A DNA stretch of 64,000 bases from Ignavibacteria bacterium UBA6906 (GTDB taxonomy: Bacteria; Bacteroidota; Ignavibacteria; UBA10030; UBA6906). The number at the start of each line of letters is the position of its first letter. Within the stretch, counting starts at the first letter, position 1. The notes beneath the pieces are model-generated. The model had not been told where the DNA came from, did no database searches, and saw only the letters and a program-made list of their open reading frames with translations. The DNA is taken from assembly GCA_002451155.1 (NCBI GenBank), contig DKBG01000042.1, positions 1-64,000 of the forward strand, given 5' to 3'. Made by a program: the position numbers and the translations under genes. Positions 27,254-35,499 of this stretch are shown here, piece after piece.

Positions 27254-27401
27254 CAAGAAGCCTTTAGTGGTTGTTCCTGAGCACCTTCAGCCGCACCGCC
27301 TTTGCCGCGCGGATATTGTAGCCATTAAAGCCCTGAATGTCAACGAAGATTCTTCTGCGGGTCCCTTGAATTTCTGGATCCGGTCAGCATATCTTATCTG
27401 T

Positions 27402-28307
27402 ATGCATTTCCTCCCCAGCAGATTCCTGTCCACCACCCGGAGGCTGCAGCTCAGACGATCCAGCCTCAGCGTTCTCAGCTTCATCCTCTGGACTACTCCT
27501 CTCCTGCGCGGACAGGGAACGGACTCACGAGAGTCCCTCCTGCCCTCGATGGAGCGATACGCGTACAGTAATCATCGCTTCACGATGGAAGGAGGGTATG
27601 GGATACTGCATCTGGGCCAGAAAGAATTCTCCGGTTCGATGCCTCAACTCGGAGCCGCGGAGGCGCGATGGGGGTTCAGCGCGGTCACCCCGCTCAAACA
27701 TGATCTTGCCCAGCTGGATGAGCGGTTCGCTTTCGGCGCCTATATGCGGCCGCAGTGGGCAGCTTCAGCGGGACCGGAGAACAGCGTACAGGGAGATCTC
27801 TGGCGATTCGGCTTCGGAGCCCGCGACGGCTACGGCTACTGGCCGGGCAACATCATCATCCTGCCCTACTTTCTCTGGACCCTTGAGTGGTCACACTGGC
27901 ATCCTGACGCGGCAGGACTCCCACCGGCTGACTCGGCCATCGTCGCCCGGTATGACAGCCGGCTTTGCTTTGGCATCACTTCCGAAAGCGGGCTCAAGGT
28001 TCAATTCGGACGGCATATCTCGATAATCGCCGGATATCAATTCGGTCTGATGTATCCCCGATTTGTCTTTCCGGAATGGGTCGCGAGCTTTGCCATCATC
28101 GCAACCGCGGAGGGAGTTACCGGTGTCTTCACTTCGGGGATCCTCCGGGATGCCCCCTGGCTCACGCCGGTCCTCCATGCAGTGCTCAAAGGGGCCTTTG
28201 CCTACGGGTACTACCAGCTCACGCGGTCAGACATGAACTGGCCGCTCCATTCAGAGACCCCGCTGACCTGTTCGGGATTGAAACTGGGGATCAGCATCCG
28301 CTTTTGA
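27402..28307 (+). CDS. Secreted protein of unknown function, probable outer-membrane barrel
   Basis: 301 residues from the ATG at 27402; the longer open frame upstream crosses the divergent promoter region and lacks a signal peptide. This start gives a basic n-region (LSTTRRLQLRRSS), a hydrophobic core and a likely cleavage near LLRGQG. The mature protein has many Gly/aromatic strands (YGYWPGNIIILPYFLWTLEW, SIIAGYQFGLMYPRF) and ends LGISIRF, consistent with an outer-membrane protein. I do not recognise a family. It is transcribed alone, convergent with the 28432-29052 barrel. Confidence 0.65.
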   Translation: MHFLPSRFLSTTRRLQLRRSSLSVLSFILWTTPLLRGQGTDSRESLLPSMERYAYSNHRFTMEGGYGILHLGQKEFSGSMPQLGAAEARWGFSAVTPLKHDLAQLDERFAFGAYMRPQWAASAGPENSVQGDLWRFGFGARDGYGYWPGNIIILPYFLWTLEWSHWHPDAAGLPPADSAIVARYDSRLCFGITSESGLKVQFGRHISIIAGYQFGLMYPRFVFPEWVASFAIIATAEGVTGVFTSGILRDAPWLTPVLHAVLKGAFAYGYYQLTRSDMNWPLHSETPLTCSGLKLGISIRF

Positions 28308-28353
28308 ACCATCAGGCACGTCCCGTAATCGAGTCCAGACCAGACGCACAACC

Positions 28354-28379
28354 GGTGTGCCTCTCGCAGGAAGCACACC
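28354..28379. terminator. Possible hairpin between convergent barrel genes
   Basis: GGTGTGC (28354-28360) and GCACACC (28373-28379) form a perfect 7-bp stem with a 12-nt loop in the 124-bp gap between two converging genes. There is no clear T-run on either side, so it is a weak terminator candidate. Confidence 0.35.
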
Positions 28380-28431
28380 ATCATCCCATCGTTCAGTCGT
28401 CAATCCGAATCACGAACCTGTCCTCTACAGA

Positions 28432-29052
28432 TCAGAAACGGCTCCAGACCAGGCCGACTCTGAAGACGAAATACTGCTGTGTATTGTCTTCGTTTCCATA
28501 GGCAGTCTGCCCGGAGTCAAACGCGTGCGTGTAGCTAGCCGCGACCATTCCGTCAACGTCCCCGAGAGGGATGATGACGCCCACTTCCGGCTTCAGGGTG
28601 AAATGCCAGTTATAGGTGGTCAGCGAATAGAGTCCGAGATCCCATCTCTGGTCGATGTACGTCATCCCGGCCCCCAGTCCTGCGTACGGCCGAATTTCTT
28701 GTCGATCCTTCGAGAGATAGTACTGCGCCGTTACGAGCAGCGGCAGGGCATTCGTCCCTCGTACCTGAGTTCCGCTGATTGCCCCGTTCGGCAGTTGAAG
28801 CAGATCCGTTGATTTCACGGACTGTATATGCCACCCGAATTCAAAGCCGATAGAAAATTGACGGTCGAGAAACCGCCGGGCTTCAAATGCCACGCCACGC
28901 CACTGGAGGCCGTCGATAAAGTCCGCGGAATTGCCGACCGGGAGAGTAACGTCATACGTCAGGCTTGTCATGTTGCTGTACTGGGCGAGCGACGAGTTGC
29001 CGGCAACCAGGACAAGGGTGAGGAATAGGATACTCAATAAGTGTTTTGTCAT
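28432..29052 (-). CDS. Outer-membrane beta-barrel protein
   Basis: 206 residues. The signal peptide (LLSILFLTLVLVAGNSSLAQ) is followed by a barrel-type sequence: an early RFLDRQFSIGFEFGWHIQS, a central RPYAGLGAGMTYIDQRWD typical of OmpA/OmpW-like 8-stranded barrels, a LKPEVGVIIPLGDVDGMV strand and the C-terminal FRVGLVWSRF. Position and spacing (37 bp after the DUF4136 lipoprotein, same strand) indicate a two-gene operon. An outer-membrane barrel paired with a lipoprotein is a recurrent arrangement in this window. Ligand or function unknown. Confidence 0.82.
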   Translation of the reverse strand: MTKHLLSILFLTLVLVAGNSSLAQYSNMTSLTYDVTLPVGNSADFIDGLQWRGVAFEARRFLDRQFSIGFEFGWHIQSVKSTDLLQLPNGAISGTQVRGTNALPLLVTAQYYLSKDRQEIRPYAGLGAGMTYIDQRWDLGLYSLTTYNWHFTLKPEVGVIIPLGDVDGMVAASYTHAFDSGQTAYGNEDNTQQYFVFRVGLVWSRF

Positions 29053-29089
29053 TGCGAAGATCCTGAGTGTGGAATTCGGCTCGATTTGC

Positions 29090-29743
29090 TTAATTGGTCT
29101 TGAGATAGGGCGACTGCGCGAACGCCTGGTCGATAGCCTCTGTAATCCTGGTTGCCGGAGAAGAGGTGGCGTTTAGAAGTCCGTTCGCCGCGGCGAACCA
29201 GACGACTGGAAACCGTCTCTGAGAGTCCCGCTGTGCCGGGTCGAGCATGTTCACGTAGAGCGTGCCGGTGGAGTACGATCCCACGCTGACAGTCGGCGGA
29301 TAGTACCAGCCGCCCCATCCACCATACCCGGGATAGTATGGATACCAATAGTTGTAATAAATGGTCGTGCTTCCTGAGGCGGCGACGATCAAGGCAACGT
29401 CCGCCGGGTTTGTCGTATCCACAGCCACCCGCTGGTATCCGAGCGCTTGCATGTGGGCGGCCACTGTAGACAGGATTGCCTGGTCATACTTGCGTGACAG
29501 CAGCTTATTGGTGCCGGTGAGAGTATCTCCATCGAGATGGATCACCGTGTCCGGCATCATGTAGGTATCGTAGGCCCCGAAATTCGTTCCCGGAGCATAC
29601 CGGGTCATCACAAGATCGTAATCCGTAGCGGAGAGATTGTAGTCCGGATAGCAGGAGCTGAACAGGAGTGCTGCCCCAACGGCTGCATAGAGCATCAATA
29701 GCTTGCCACGGTTTACCGGGCCGACAAGAAATGATAGTCGCAT
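29090..29743 (-). CDS. DUF4136 family lipoprotein
   Basis: 217 residues with a lipobox FSSC at about residue 31, so probably anchored in the outer membrane. The mature part matches the DUF4136 pattern: an early TNFGAYDTYMM segment, a long KLLSRKYDQAILSTVAAHMQALGYQRV helix region, PADVALIVAAS and a Tyr/Gly/Trp-rich stretch. A later GTLYVNMLDPAQRD strand precedes a C-terminal amphipathic helix. Function is unknown for the family. AGAAGGA sits 8 bp before the ATG. It leads a two-gene unit with the downstream barrel. Confidence 0.83.
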   Translation of the reverse strand: MRLSFLVGPVNRGKLLMLYAAVGAALLFSSCYPDYNLSATDYDLVMTRYAPGTNFGAYDTYMMPDTVIHLDGDTLTGTNKLLSRKYDQAILSTVAAHMQALGYQRVAVDTTNPADVALIVAASGSTTIYYNYWYPYYPGYGGWGGWYYPPTVSVGSYSTGTLYVNMLDPAQRDSQRRFPVVWFAAANGLLNATSSPATRITEAIDQAFAQSPYLKTN

Positions 29744-29989
29744 TCTGACTGTCCTTCTGAAGTGGTCAATTGTTAGAAATCCTGCAGGGCATTATCTCCG
29801 TTCAGGGAGCCCACGCAAGGAACAAGGCTCACCCGACCTGGGGAGACATTCATAGAACACACTCCCGCCAAACAGGGTTCCATGTTCTCCCGCGAGGAAT
29901 GCCCCCCGGCGCAACCGTACCCGGGGGACCCCCATGCAGGCCGTCCACCCCCCGAATGAGACGGGTACCCACACGCCTATCAGGGAGAG

Positions 29990-30739
29990 CTACACTTTCC
30001 CTTTTGCCTGTGCCGCCACCGCTTCCGCGGCTTTCTTCACCTTCTCGGGATCTCCCAGATAGTAGCTGCGGAGCGGGCGACAATCGGCATCGAGCTCATA
30101 TACCAGAGGCATTCCGGTCGGAATATTCAGTTCAACGATGGCTTCGTCGGATACATTATCGAGATACTTCACGAGGGCCCGGAGGCTGTTTCCGTGTGCC
30201 ACGATGATCACTTTCTTCCCGCTCTGGACGGCCGGCGCGATTCCGTTGTGCCATGAGGGAAGGAACCGCTCCACCGTATCCTTCAGGCATTCGGCGATGG
30301 GGAGCTGGGCCTTGGAGAGCCCTCTGTATCGCGGATCGCGGCCGGGGTAGCGTTCGTCGGTCTCCTCGAGCGCCGGGGGTCTGATATCGTAGCTGCGCCT
30401 CCAGAGCTTCACCTGTTCTTCACCGTATTTTTCCGCAGTCTGCGCTTTGTTCAGCCCCTGCAGCGCACCGTAATGCCGTTCATTCAGCCGCCAGTCCCGG
30501 CTCACCGGGATCCACATCTCGTCCATCTCGTCAAGGATAATCCAGAGAGTCCTGATCGCTCGTTTCAGGACCGAGGTATAGGCAGCATCGAACCTGAATC
30601 CTTCTTTTCGAAGAACCACACCCGCTTCTCTGGCCTCCGTCATTCCCTTTTCCGAAAGGTCAACATCGGTCCACCCGGTAAAGAGATTTTCTTTATTCCA
30701 GGTGCTTTCACCATGGCGCACAAGAACAAGTTTATACAT
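29990..30739 (-). CDS. gpmA: 2,3-bisphosphoglycerate-dependent phosphoglycerate mutase
   Basis: 249 residues, the standard length. It interconverts 3- and 2-phosphoglycerate in glycolysis and gluconeogenesis via a phosphohistidine. The phosphate-accepting His is in [12 protein letters not shown] (His9), the second catalytic His in [16 protein letters not shown], and the cofactor-dependent family markers [28 protein letters not shown] and RRSYDIRPP are all present. It stands alone, 174 bp from the DUF3078 gene and 246 bp from the DUF4136 gene, so probably has its own promoter. Confidence 0.97.
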   Translation of the reverse strand: MYKLVLVRHGESTWNKENLFTGWTDVDLSEKGMTEAREAGVVLRKEGFRFDAAYTSVLKRAIRTLWIILDEMDEMWIPVSRDWRLNERHYGALQGLNKAQTAEKYGEEQVKLWRRSYDIRPPALEETDERYPGRDPRYRGLSKAQLPIAECLKDTVERFLPSWHNGIAPAVQSGKKVIIVAHGNSLRALVKYLDNVSDEAIVELNIPTGMPLVYELDADCRPLRSYYLGDPEKVKKAAEAVAAQAKGKV

Positions 30740-30880
30740 ACAGAAGTCTCCAGGGTAAACGGTCCCGCTGCGGCACGCTTGATACTAAACATATGCTTTT
30801 CGGATCGATTAATCCACAGATGCGGAGGTCATCCGGAGCACTCCCACGACCAGAAAGCCCCGATCGCGCAAGAATCGCGG

Positions 30881-30896
30881 GTCCGGGTACCCGGAC
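30881..30896. repeat. Perfect 16-bp palindrome
   Basis: GTCCGGGTACCCGGAC reads the same on both strands. It lies 17 bp past the stop of the DUF3078 gene, in the gap before gpmA. It could form a 6-bp stem with a GTAC loop at the transcript end or be a protein-binding site. No T-run follows directly. Confidence 0.5.
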
Positions 30897-30913
30897 AGAC
30901 CAAAGGCCGTGAA

Positions 30914-31810
30914 TCAGAGAAGCGAGTAACTCAGACCGACCGAAAGCGCTTCTTTCAGCTGGGTCTTCGGTGTCACATCTGGATCACTGATGATCTGAAC
31001 GTTAAAATTTACCGTGACCACCGTGTTTACTTTCATCGCAACTGTGTTGTCCCACCTCGCATAGCCGCGGCCGAGACTCGTGAACGGGAAGAAGGTCTCG
31101 ACGCGGCTGATATACGCCATGTTCTCAGCAAACGGCCACCTGAAATCCGCAATCGCTTCGAATCCTCCCCGGACCCTCGTCTTCTCGATCTCGGGTGTCG
31201 AAGGATCATCGGCGTACTGATTGAACTGGTCGGTGATGACCTCCCTCATCCCTGCCCCGAGCCGGAGCGTGAGCATGCTGGTCGGCTCGTACGCGACACC
31301 GACGCTCTGGGTCATGTAGCCCGGGTCGAAGAATTTCGAGACCTGAACCCGCGCGGTATCGCCAGAGTACTTGTACCCCGGGGCAAACTGGGTTCGCAAC
31401 GTGAAGGAGGCATACGGATTCACCGTAGTCCCCACGATATAAATCAACAGGGATTCAAAATAGATTTCGTCGTCCGTTTTCCGCGAGTCCTGGCCCTGGA
31501 GCTTGTTCTGCCCGTAGGCAAGCTTCAGGTAGTTGCTCCACTGTGTCTTCTCGGCACGATGGAGAGCGTTCCCGCCAAACCAGAGGCCCCACGCCAGAGA
31601 ATTCTGACCCCCGGAAGCCCAGTTCTCGTACGCAACCTGGGACAGATTCAGCCCTGTTGTCGCAGCGAGATTCCATCCCATCACCTTGGTCGTGTCATGG
31701 CCTTTGGCAGATTCCTCCTGGAATTTCTTCTCCTTTTCGTCACCAATCTTCTGACCGAACCCCATCGGCACAAAGAGAAGGACCATCAACACTACAACCA
31801 CATGCTTCAT
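30914..31810 (-). CDS. DUF3078 family outer-membrane protein
   Basis: 298 residues from the ATG at 31810, chosen because GGAGG precedes it and a signal peptide follows (VVVVLMVLLFVPMGFGQ). The DUF3078 hallmark is NLAATTGLNLSQVAYENWASGG, followed by SLAWGLWFGGNALH and repeated amphipathic strands (YLKLAYGQNKLQGQ, YASFTLRTQFAPGY). The family occurs mainly in Bacteroidota and relatives and is predicted to be an outer-membrane barrel of unknown function. It lies 137 bp downstream of the paralogous lipoprotein gene on the same strand and could be its partner, as in the 24387/25090 pair. Confidence 0.85.
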   Translation of the reverse strand: MKHVVVVLMVLLFVPMGFGQKIGDEKEKKFQEESAKGHDTTKVMGWNLAATTGLNLSQVAYENWASGGQNSLAWGLWFGGNALHRAEKTQWSNYLKLAYGQNKLQGQDSRKTDDEIYFESLLIYIVGTTVNPYASFTLRTQFAPGYKYSGDTARVQVSKFFDPGYMTQSVGVAYEPTSMLTLRLGAGMREVITDQFNQYADDPSTPEIEKTRVRGGFEAIADFRWPFAENMAYISRVETFFPFTSLGRGYARWDNTVAMKVNTVVTVNFNVQIISDPDVTPKTQLKEALSVGLSYSLL

Positions 31811-31947
31811 CGCATACCTCCACGTTAGAATGTACGGGACACTGGTGAGCAACAGAATCTCTGAGGGACATCCTACAGCGCAGGAAAGGGATACACACGG
31901 TATCTCTTCACGCATCCCGTCCGGGTACGAGCAGTCAGCACATCCCA

Positions 31948-32556
31948 CTACTTGATGAACCCGTCCTGCCGGAGTGAGCGGGCAACGATTTTTGTAAGTG
32001 GAATGACTATATCCGTCGCCTTCTGGGGCGCCAGAGACTCCGAGACAGCACTCCAGACAAGACGTGTACTCTTTACGTCATAGAGGTTGGATTCAACATA
32101 GAAGACTTCATCCTGCCGGATGTATGACGGCTGCAGATAGTATGTGTATGTCATCGCATAGTAGCTGTACATGCCGTAATAGTCATTCGGAAGATTGTAG
32201 AACACCTTCTCCCGGCTTTCCCGGTTGATCTCCCGGCTGATCAGGACCGCATCGATCCCGAGGGGAAGGAATTTCGATTCAAACAGTTCCGGGGTCAGCT
32301 CTTCTGTCTTTTCCATGACGTCCATGCTGCGGATCACCGTGACCTTGTCCTTCGCGAGATCTTCCTCAAGGGTCGTTTCGAACGCACCCCGCACCCATTG
32401 ATCCTTCACGACGGCCATAACGAGGAGTTTCTTGAACGGCTTCCCCGCAAAGCCCTCATCCGCCCAGCTCTTTGTAACCTGGGTGCCCGGAGAGCAGGAC
32501 AGGCACCAGAACGCTGGAAGGCACAGGCATAATGATAGAATTCTCTGTCGTTTCAT
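31948..32556 (-). CDS. Outer-membrane lipoprotein of unknown function (paralogue of 24387-25040)
   Basis: 202 residues. The signal peptide ends in lipobox WCLSC, after which the mature part reads SPGTQVTKSWADEGF. Segments FKKLLVMAVVKDQWVRGAF, LGIDAVLISREIN, the Tyr-rich centre and VESNLYDVKSTRLVWSAV parallel those of the 24387-25040 lipoprotein. Like that gene it is preceded by a near-consensus promoter and followed by an outer-membrane protein gene, so a duplicated lipoprotein/OMP module is plausible. Function not recognised. Confidence 0.8.
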   Translation of the reverse strand: MKRQRILSLCLCLPAFWCLSCSPGTQVTKSWADEGFAGKPFKKLLVMAVVKDQWVRGAFETTLEEDLAKDKVTVIRSMDVMEKTEELTPELFESKFLPLGIDAVLISREINRESREKVFYNLPNDYYGMYSYYAMTYTYYLQPSYIRQDEVFYVESNLYDVKSTRLVWSAVSESLAPQKATDIVIPLTKIVARSLRQDGFIK

Positions 32557-32608
32557 CTGGTTCCCGACGGTGTAAGTAGCACGATGCAGTGAACGGAATT
32601 AGCGATCC

Positions 32609-32637
32609 ATTCTACATACTTGGCGGGGGAATGTCAA
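32609..32637 (-). promoter_or_regulatory. Near-perfect sigma-70 promoter for lipoprotein 31948-32556
   Basis: On the minus strand TTGACA (32632-32637), a 17-bp spacer and TAGAAT (32609-32614) match the consensus at 11 of 12 positions with ideal spacing. The predicted leader is about 46 nt. Confidence 0.8.
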
Positions 32638-32674
32638 GCAGAGACCAGGCTGACACGCGAGCCCTCCCCTTCCA

Positions 32675-33409
32675 TCAGTCCGGAATGCTGCTGACCTCGC
32701 GGGCCGCATCATCAAGATCTTCCGGCGTATCGATTTCGATGCACCGCAGCGGTCCCACATCGACGGCCGCGATACGGTCTCCTTCCTGGATCAGCCGTTG
32801 AAAGGCCGCTTCGTAGAAGAGATTTTCCTGACCGTCTTTCCCAACCATCCTGTCCAGCAGGCGGTAGAGTCTCGAGACTGATTCCTGGCTGAACCGTTCG
32901 ATTCCGATTGATTCTCCCGCCGCCCGGGACGGGTCGACCTCTTTCCCGATTTCCCGCACCCACACGCCCGACCCGGTCAGGACCTTGATCTCCTCCGCGC
33001 CGAGCCGGCGATCCGTGCGGAGCGCGAGAGCGTTGACGTAGGGGGCGGTCAACAGCAGCGCAACGATACGCCGGTCAAACAGAATGTCACTGTCGAGCAG
33101 GAGCATCTCATCCCCCACGACTGCCGACTTCGCAAGCCAGAGGGAGTAGATGTTGTTGGTTGCCTCGAACCGCGAATTATGGACGAACGTCACACGGAGG
33201 TCCGGAAACGATCCGGCGAGAAACGTCCGCACATGATCAGCGAGATAGCCGGTCACGACGACGAGATCCCGTATCCCGTTCGCGATCAGGTTGTCAACCG
33301 TACGCTCAAGAATGCTCCTGTCACCCACAGGCAGGAGGCATTTCGGAGTATCATTAGTCAAGGGGCGAAGCCGCGAGGCCACCCCGGCTGCAAGGATCAG
33401 GGCGCGCAT
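32675..33409 (-). CDS. LicC-like nucleotidyltransferase (probable CTP-dependent head-group activation)
   Basis: 244 residues with the nucleotidyltransferase signature LAAGVASRLRPLTNDTPKCLLPVG, the metal-binding LLDSDILFD (about 103-111) and a late IEIDTPEDLDDA. The short length and the SRFEATNNIYSLWLAK segment resemble phosphocholine, aminoethylphosphonate or inositol-phosphate cytidylyltransferases rather than sugar-nucleotide enzymes. Its ATG shares one base with the stop of the CDP-alcohol phosphotransferase gene (TAATG), so the two are coupled. The natural reading is that this enzyme makes a CDP-alcohol used by that transferase. The alcohol is unknown. Confidence 0.82.
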   Translation of the reverse strand: MRALILAAGVASRLRPLTNDTPKCLLPVGDRSILERTVDNLIANGIRDLVVVTGYLADHVRTFLAGSFPDLRVTFVHNSRFEATNNIYSLWLAKSAVVGDEMLLLDSDILFDRRIVALLLTAPYVNALALRTDRRLGAEEIKVLTGSGVWVREIGKEVDPSRAAGESIGIERFSQESVSRLYRLLDRMVGKDGQENLFYEAAFQRLIQEGDRIAAVDVGPLRCIEIDTPEDLDDAAREVSSIPD

Positions 33410-34299
33410 TACGGTTCACTCATACCGAGACGGGAGTCAATCCCGTTCTGCACCAACTTCAGCAGAATCGCGGCGACGTTGCCGATCAGCACGATCGCCC
33501 AGAGATAGAGGTCCAAGCGGTTCACCAGCGATGCGACAATCAGAAGACTGATTTGGGTGGTCGGGCCTAGGAACGTCCAGAAAAACATGATCCGTCTGTT
33601 TGCCCGGACAAATTCCGCACGATCCGCGCGCGGGCGCCGTGCACTCAGCTGTTTCTGCGTAATGAGCAATTGTTGCAGGCCGGAATACCGAAGATAGATC
33701 CAGAGAAGTCCTCTGAGGACTGGTTTTCTATTCTCCCGGCTGAGCAGATCATACTCGCCGTGAAGGTCGTCGAGGTCTTTCTTGAGCACGCTGGCCCGGT
33801 CACGAGTGATATCGAGATACCGGTTCCGGTAAAAGTCGAGGAGCCCCGACTGGATTGCGTTGCTCAGTGCGGCTGCCACAACACATGTCCAGAGGAGAGC
33901 AGGAGTTTCGGACCGGCTGGCATAGCCGAACCCGATGCCCAAATACACTGCAATGCTTACGATGTAGTCCGAAATGCCGTCCAGGATACGTCCGAGCCGG
34001 CTTCCGTTCGCCTTCATCCGCGCAAGCATGCCGTCCGCACAATCCAGCACGTTAAAGAGCACCAGGAGCCCCGCAGCGACCATGAACGCGGTTGGGGATT
34101 CCAGTACGTAGACCGCGCCGGCGAGGATACCCAGCATTCCCGCCAGGACGGTCACCTGGTTGGGCGTGACCGGAGTGAGGGCTGCGAGTCGGACGAGGAG
34201 AAAGGCGAGGGGACGAAAGAAGACCAGGTCAAGAATTTCCTCGACCTCGACCCCCTTCAGCGTACTCTGATACTCACGCAGCAGTGAGAGAGCCGACAC
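33409..34299 (-). CDS. CDP-alcohol phosphotransferase family membrane protein
   Basis: 296 residues from a GTG start, with several membrane segments. The family motif DG-x2-AR-x8-G-x3-D-x3-D is complete in DCADGMLARMKANGSRLGRI and the following LDGISD (about residues 86-111). These Asp residues bind metal and activate the acceptor alcohol. Such enzymes move a phospho-alcohol from a CDP-alcohol to a second alcohol, making phospholipids or compatible solutes such as di-myo-inositol phosphate. It starts 3 bp after the aminotransferase stop and shares a base with the nucleotidyltransferase start. Donor and acceptor cannot be read from sequence. Confidence 0.88.
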   Translation of the reverse strand: MSALSLLREYQSTLKGVEVEEILDLVFFRPLAFLLVRLAALTPVTPNQVTVLAGMLGILAGAVYVLESPTAFMVAAGLLVLFNVLDCADGMLARMKANGSRLGRILDGISDYIVSIAVYLGIGFGYASRSETPALLWTCVVAAALSNAIQSGLLDFYRNRYLDITRDRASVLKKDLDDLHGEYDLLSRENRKPVLRGLLWIYLRYSGLQQLLITQKQLSARRPRADRAEFVRANRRIMFFWTFLGPTTQISLLIVASLVNRLDLYLWAIVLIGNVAAILLKLVQNGIDSRLGMSEP

Positions 34300-34302
34300 G
34301 GT

Positions 34303-35346
34303 CTATCCGAAGAATTCTTGTATGGCGTTAATCACCAGCCGGTTTTGCTCTCCCGTCCCGAGGGTAATGCGAATGTGAGAGTTGAGCAGAGGTTCGTCCA
34401 TAAACTTCAACACGATTCCCCGCTTCATGCAATGGTCCTTCAAGGGACTCTTGATTGCGTTCGGGATCTCCACAAGGATGAAGTTCGCTTCGGATCGGTA
34501 CACCGTACATCCGGGGAGAGACCCGAGGTCCCGATAGTAAAGTTCCTTATCGCACCGCATCTGATCCGCCACCCGTGCATAGTAGTCGGGAGAGTCGAGG
34601 GCCGCCACCGCCACTTCTTCCGAGAGCCGGTTGAAGCCGAGATACCGATGGGACATCTTTTCGAGTTTCTTCAGGCCCTCACCCACAAAGGCGAATCCGA
34701 TGCGCAGGCCTGCCAGGGCATAGTATTTTGAAAAGGTCCTGACGATAAGGATGTTGGGATATTCCTCGAGAAGCCGGCGGACCTGAAGCCGCTGACTGTT
34801 GTACCAGTACGCCTCATCGAACACAACAGGGACGTCTTTGAGGACCCGCAGAAGGTCGTCCATCTCCTCAGGCGACATTGCATTACCGGTAGGGTTATTT
34901 GGCGAACTGATGAACACCACCCTCGGTCGTTCCCGCTCATAGACCTTCATCATACCGTCAATATCGTACGAGAACGTGTCTTTTCCCTTGATCAGGGGAT
35001 ATTCGATATTCACTCCTCCCACTTCGCTCGCAATTTCCTTGTAGTACCACCAGGAATAGGAAGGAATCATAAGCTTTTCACCGGCCCCCAGAAAACAGGC
35101 AACCGCCTGTTTCAAAAGATCTTCCGCTCCGTAGCCGAGAAGGATGCCTGATTCAGGGACAGCGAACTCTTTAGCCAGCCTTTCCGTGATGATGCTTTTC
35201 ACTCCCCGCGTGTGCACTCGGGTATAGAAACTCATAACGGTGTGGTCCGCCCGACGAAGCGCATCAAAACATGCTGGAGCAGGGCCGTAGTTGTTTTCGT
35301 TCCGGTCAAGATAAATTGGAGACGGTGTAGGAGGAACACCACTCAC
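34303..35346 (-). CDS. Class I/II PLP aminotransferase (HisC-like)
   Basis: 347 residues from a GTG start with GAGG five bases upstream. The N-terminal PIYLDRNENNYGP resembles HisC and related L-threonine-phosphate decarboxylases. The cofactor residues are clear: SSPNNPTGN, FDEAYWYN and the PLP lysine in TFSKYYALAGLRIGF. HisC makes histidinol phosphate, but there are no other his genes nearby; instead it is the first gene of a cassette with CDP-alcohol phosphotransferase and cytidylyltransferase genes. It may therefore produce an amino-alcohol phosphate head group. A perfect -10 element, TATAAT, lies 24 bp upstream. Confidence 0.85.
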   Translation of the reverse strand: MSGVPPTPSPIYLDRNENNYGPAPACFDALRRADHTVMSFYTRVHTRGVKSIITERLAKEFAVPESGILLGYGAEDLLKQAVACFLGAGEKLMIPSYSWWYYKEIASEVGGVNIEYPLIKGKDTFSYDIDGMMKVYERERPRVVFISSPNNPTGNAMSPEEMDDLLRVLKDVPVVFDEAYWYNSQRLQVRRLLEEYPNILIVRTFSKYYALAGLRIGFAFVGEGLKKLEKMSHRYLGFNRLSEEVAVAALDSPDYYARVADQMRCDKELYYRDLGSLPGCTVYRSEANFILVEIPNAIKSPLKDHCMKRGIVLKFMDEPLLNSHIRITLGTGEQNRLVINAIQEFFG

Positions 35347-35369
35347 TGCATCCTCATAGTCGGTGCATG

Positions 35370-35375
35370 ATTATA
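35370..35375 (-). promoter_or_regulatory. Perfect -10 element upstream of the head-group cassette
   Basis: TATAAT on the minus strand, 24 bp before the GTG at 35346. No good -35 lies at 16-18 bp (CCCTGT or CCTGTT there); TTGAAA occurs only 12 bp away. Transcription would start about 17 nt before the start codon. Confidence 0.35.
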
Positions 35376-35499
35376 CGGGTTTGGGGATTTCAACAGGGCA
35401 AGAACCAGGGTGAGATCTCACCCTTTGCGCATGTTAGAGATTCAAAATCGAAAGATTTCACCGGAAAATCAAGGATTGCGAACGCAAGGCTACGGGACT

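Noticed and set aside
30473..31828. Long plus-strand open frame (451 codons) opposite gpmA and the DUF3078 gene
   Set aside because: It runs antisense through two clear genes, has no ribosome site or domain, and is explained by GC-rich codon use.
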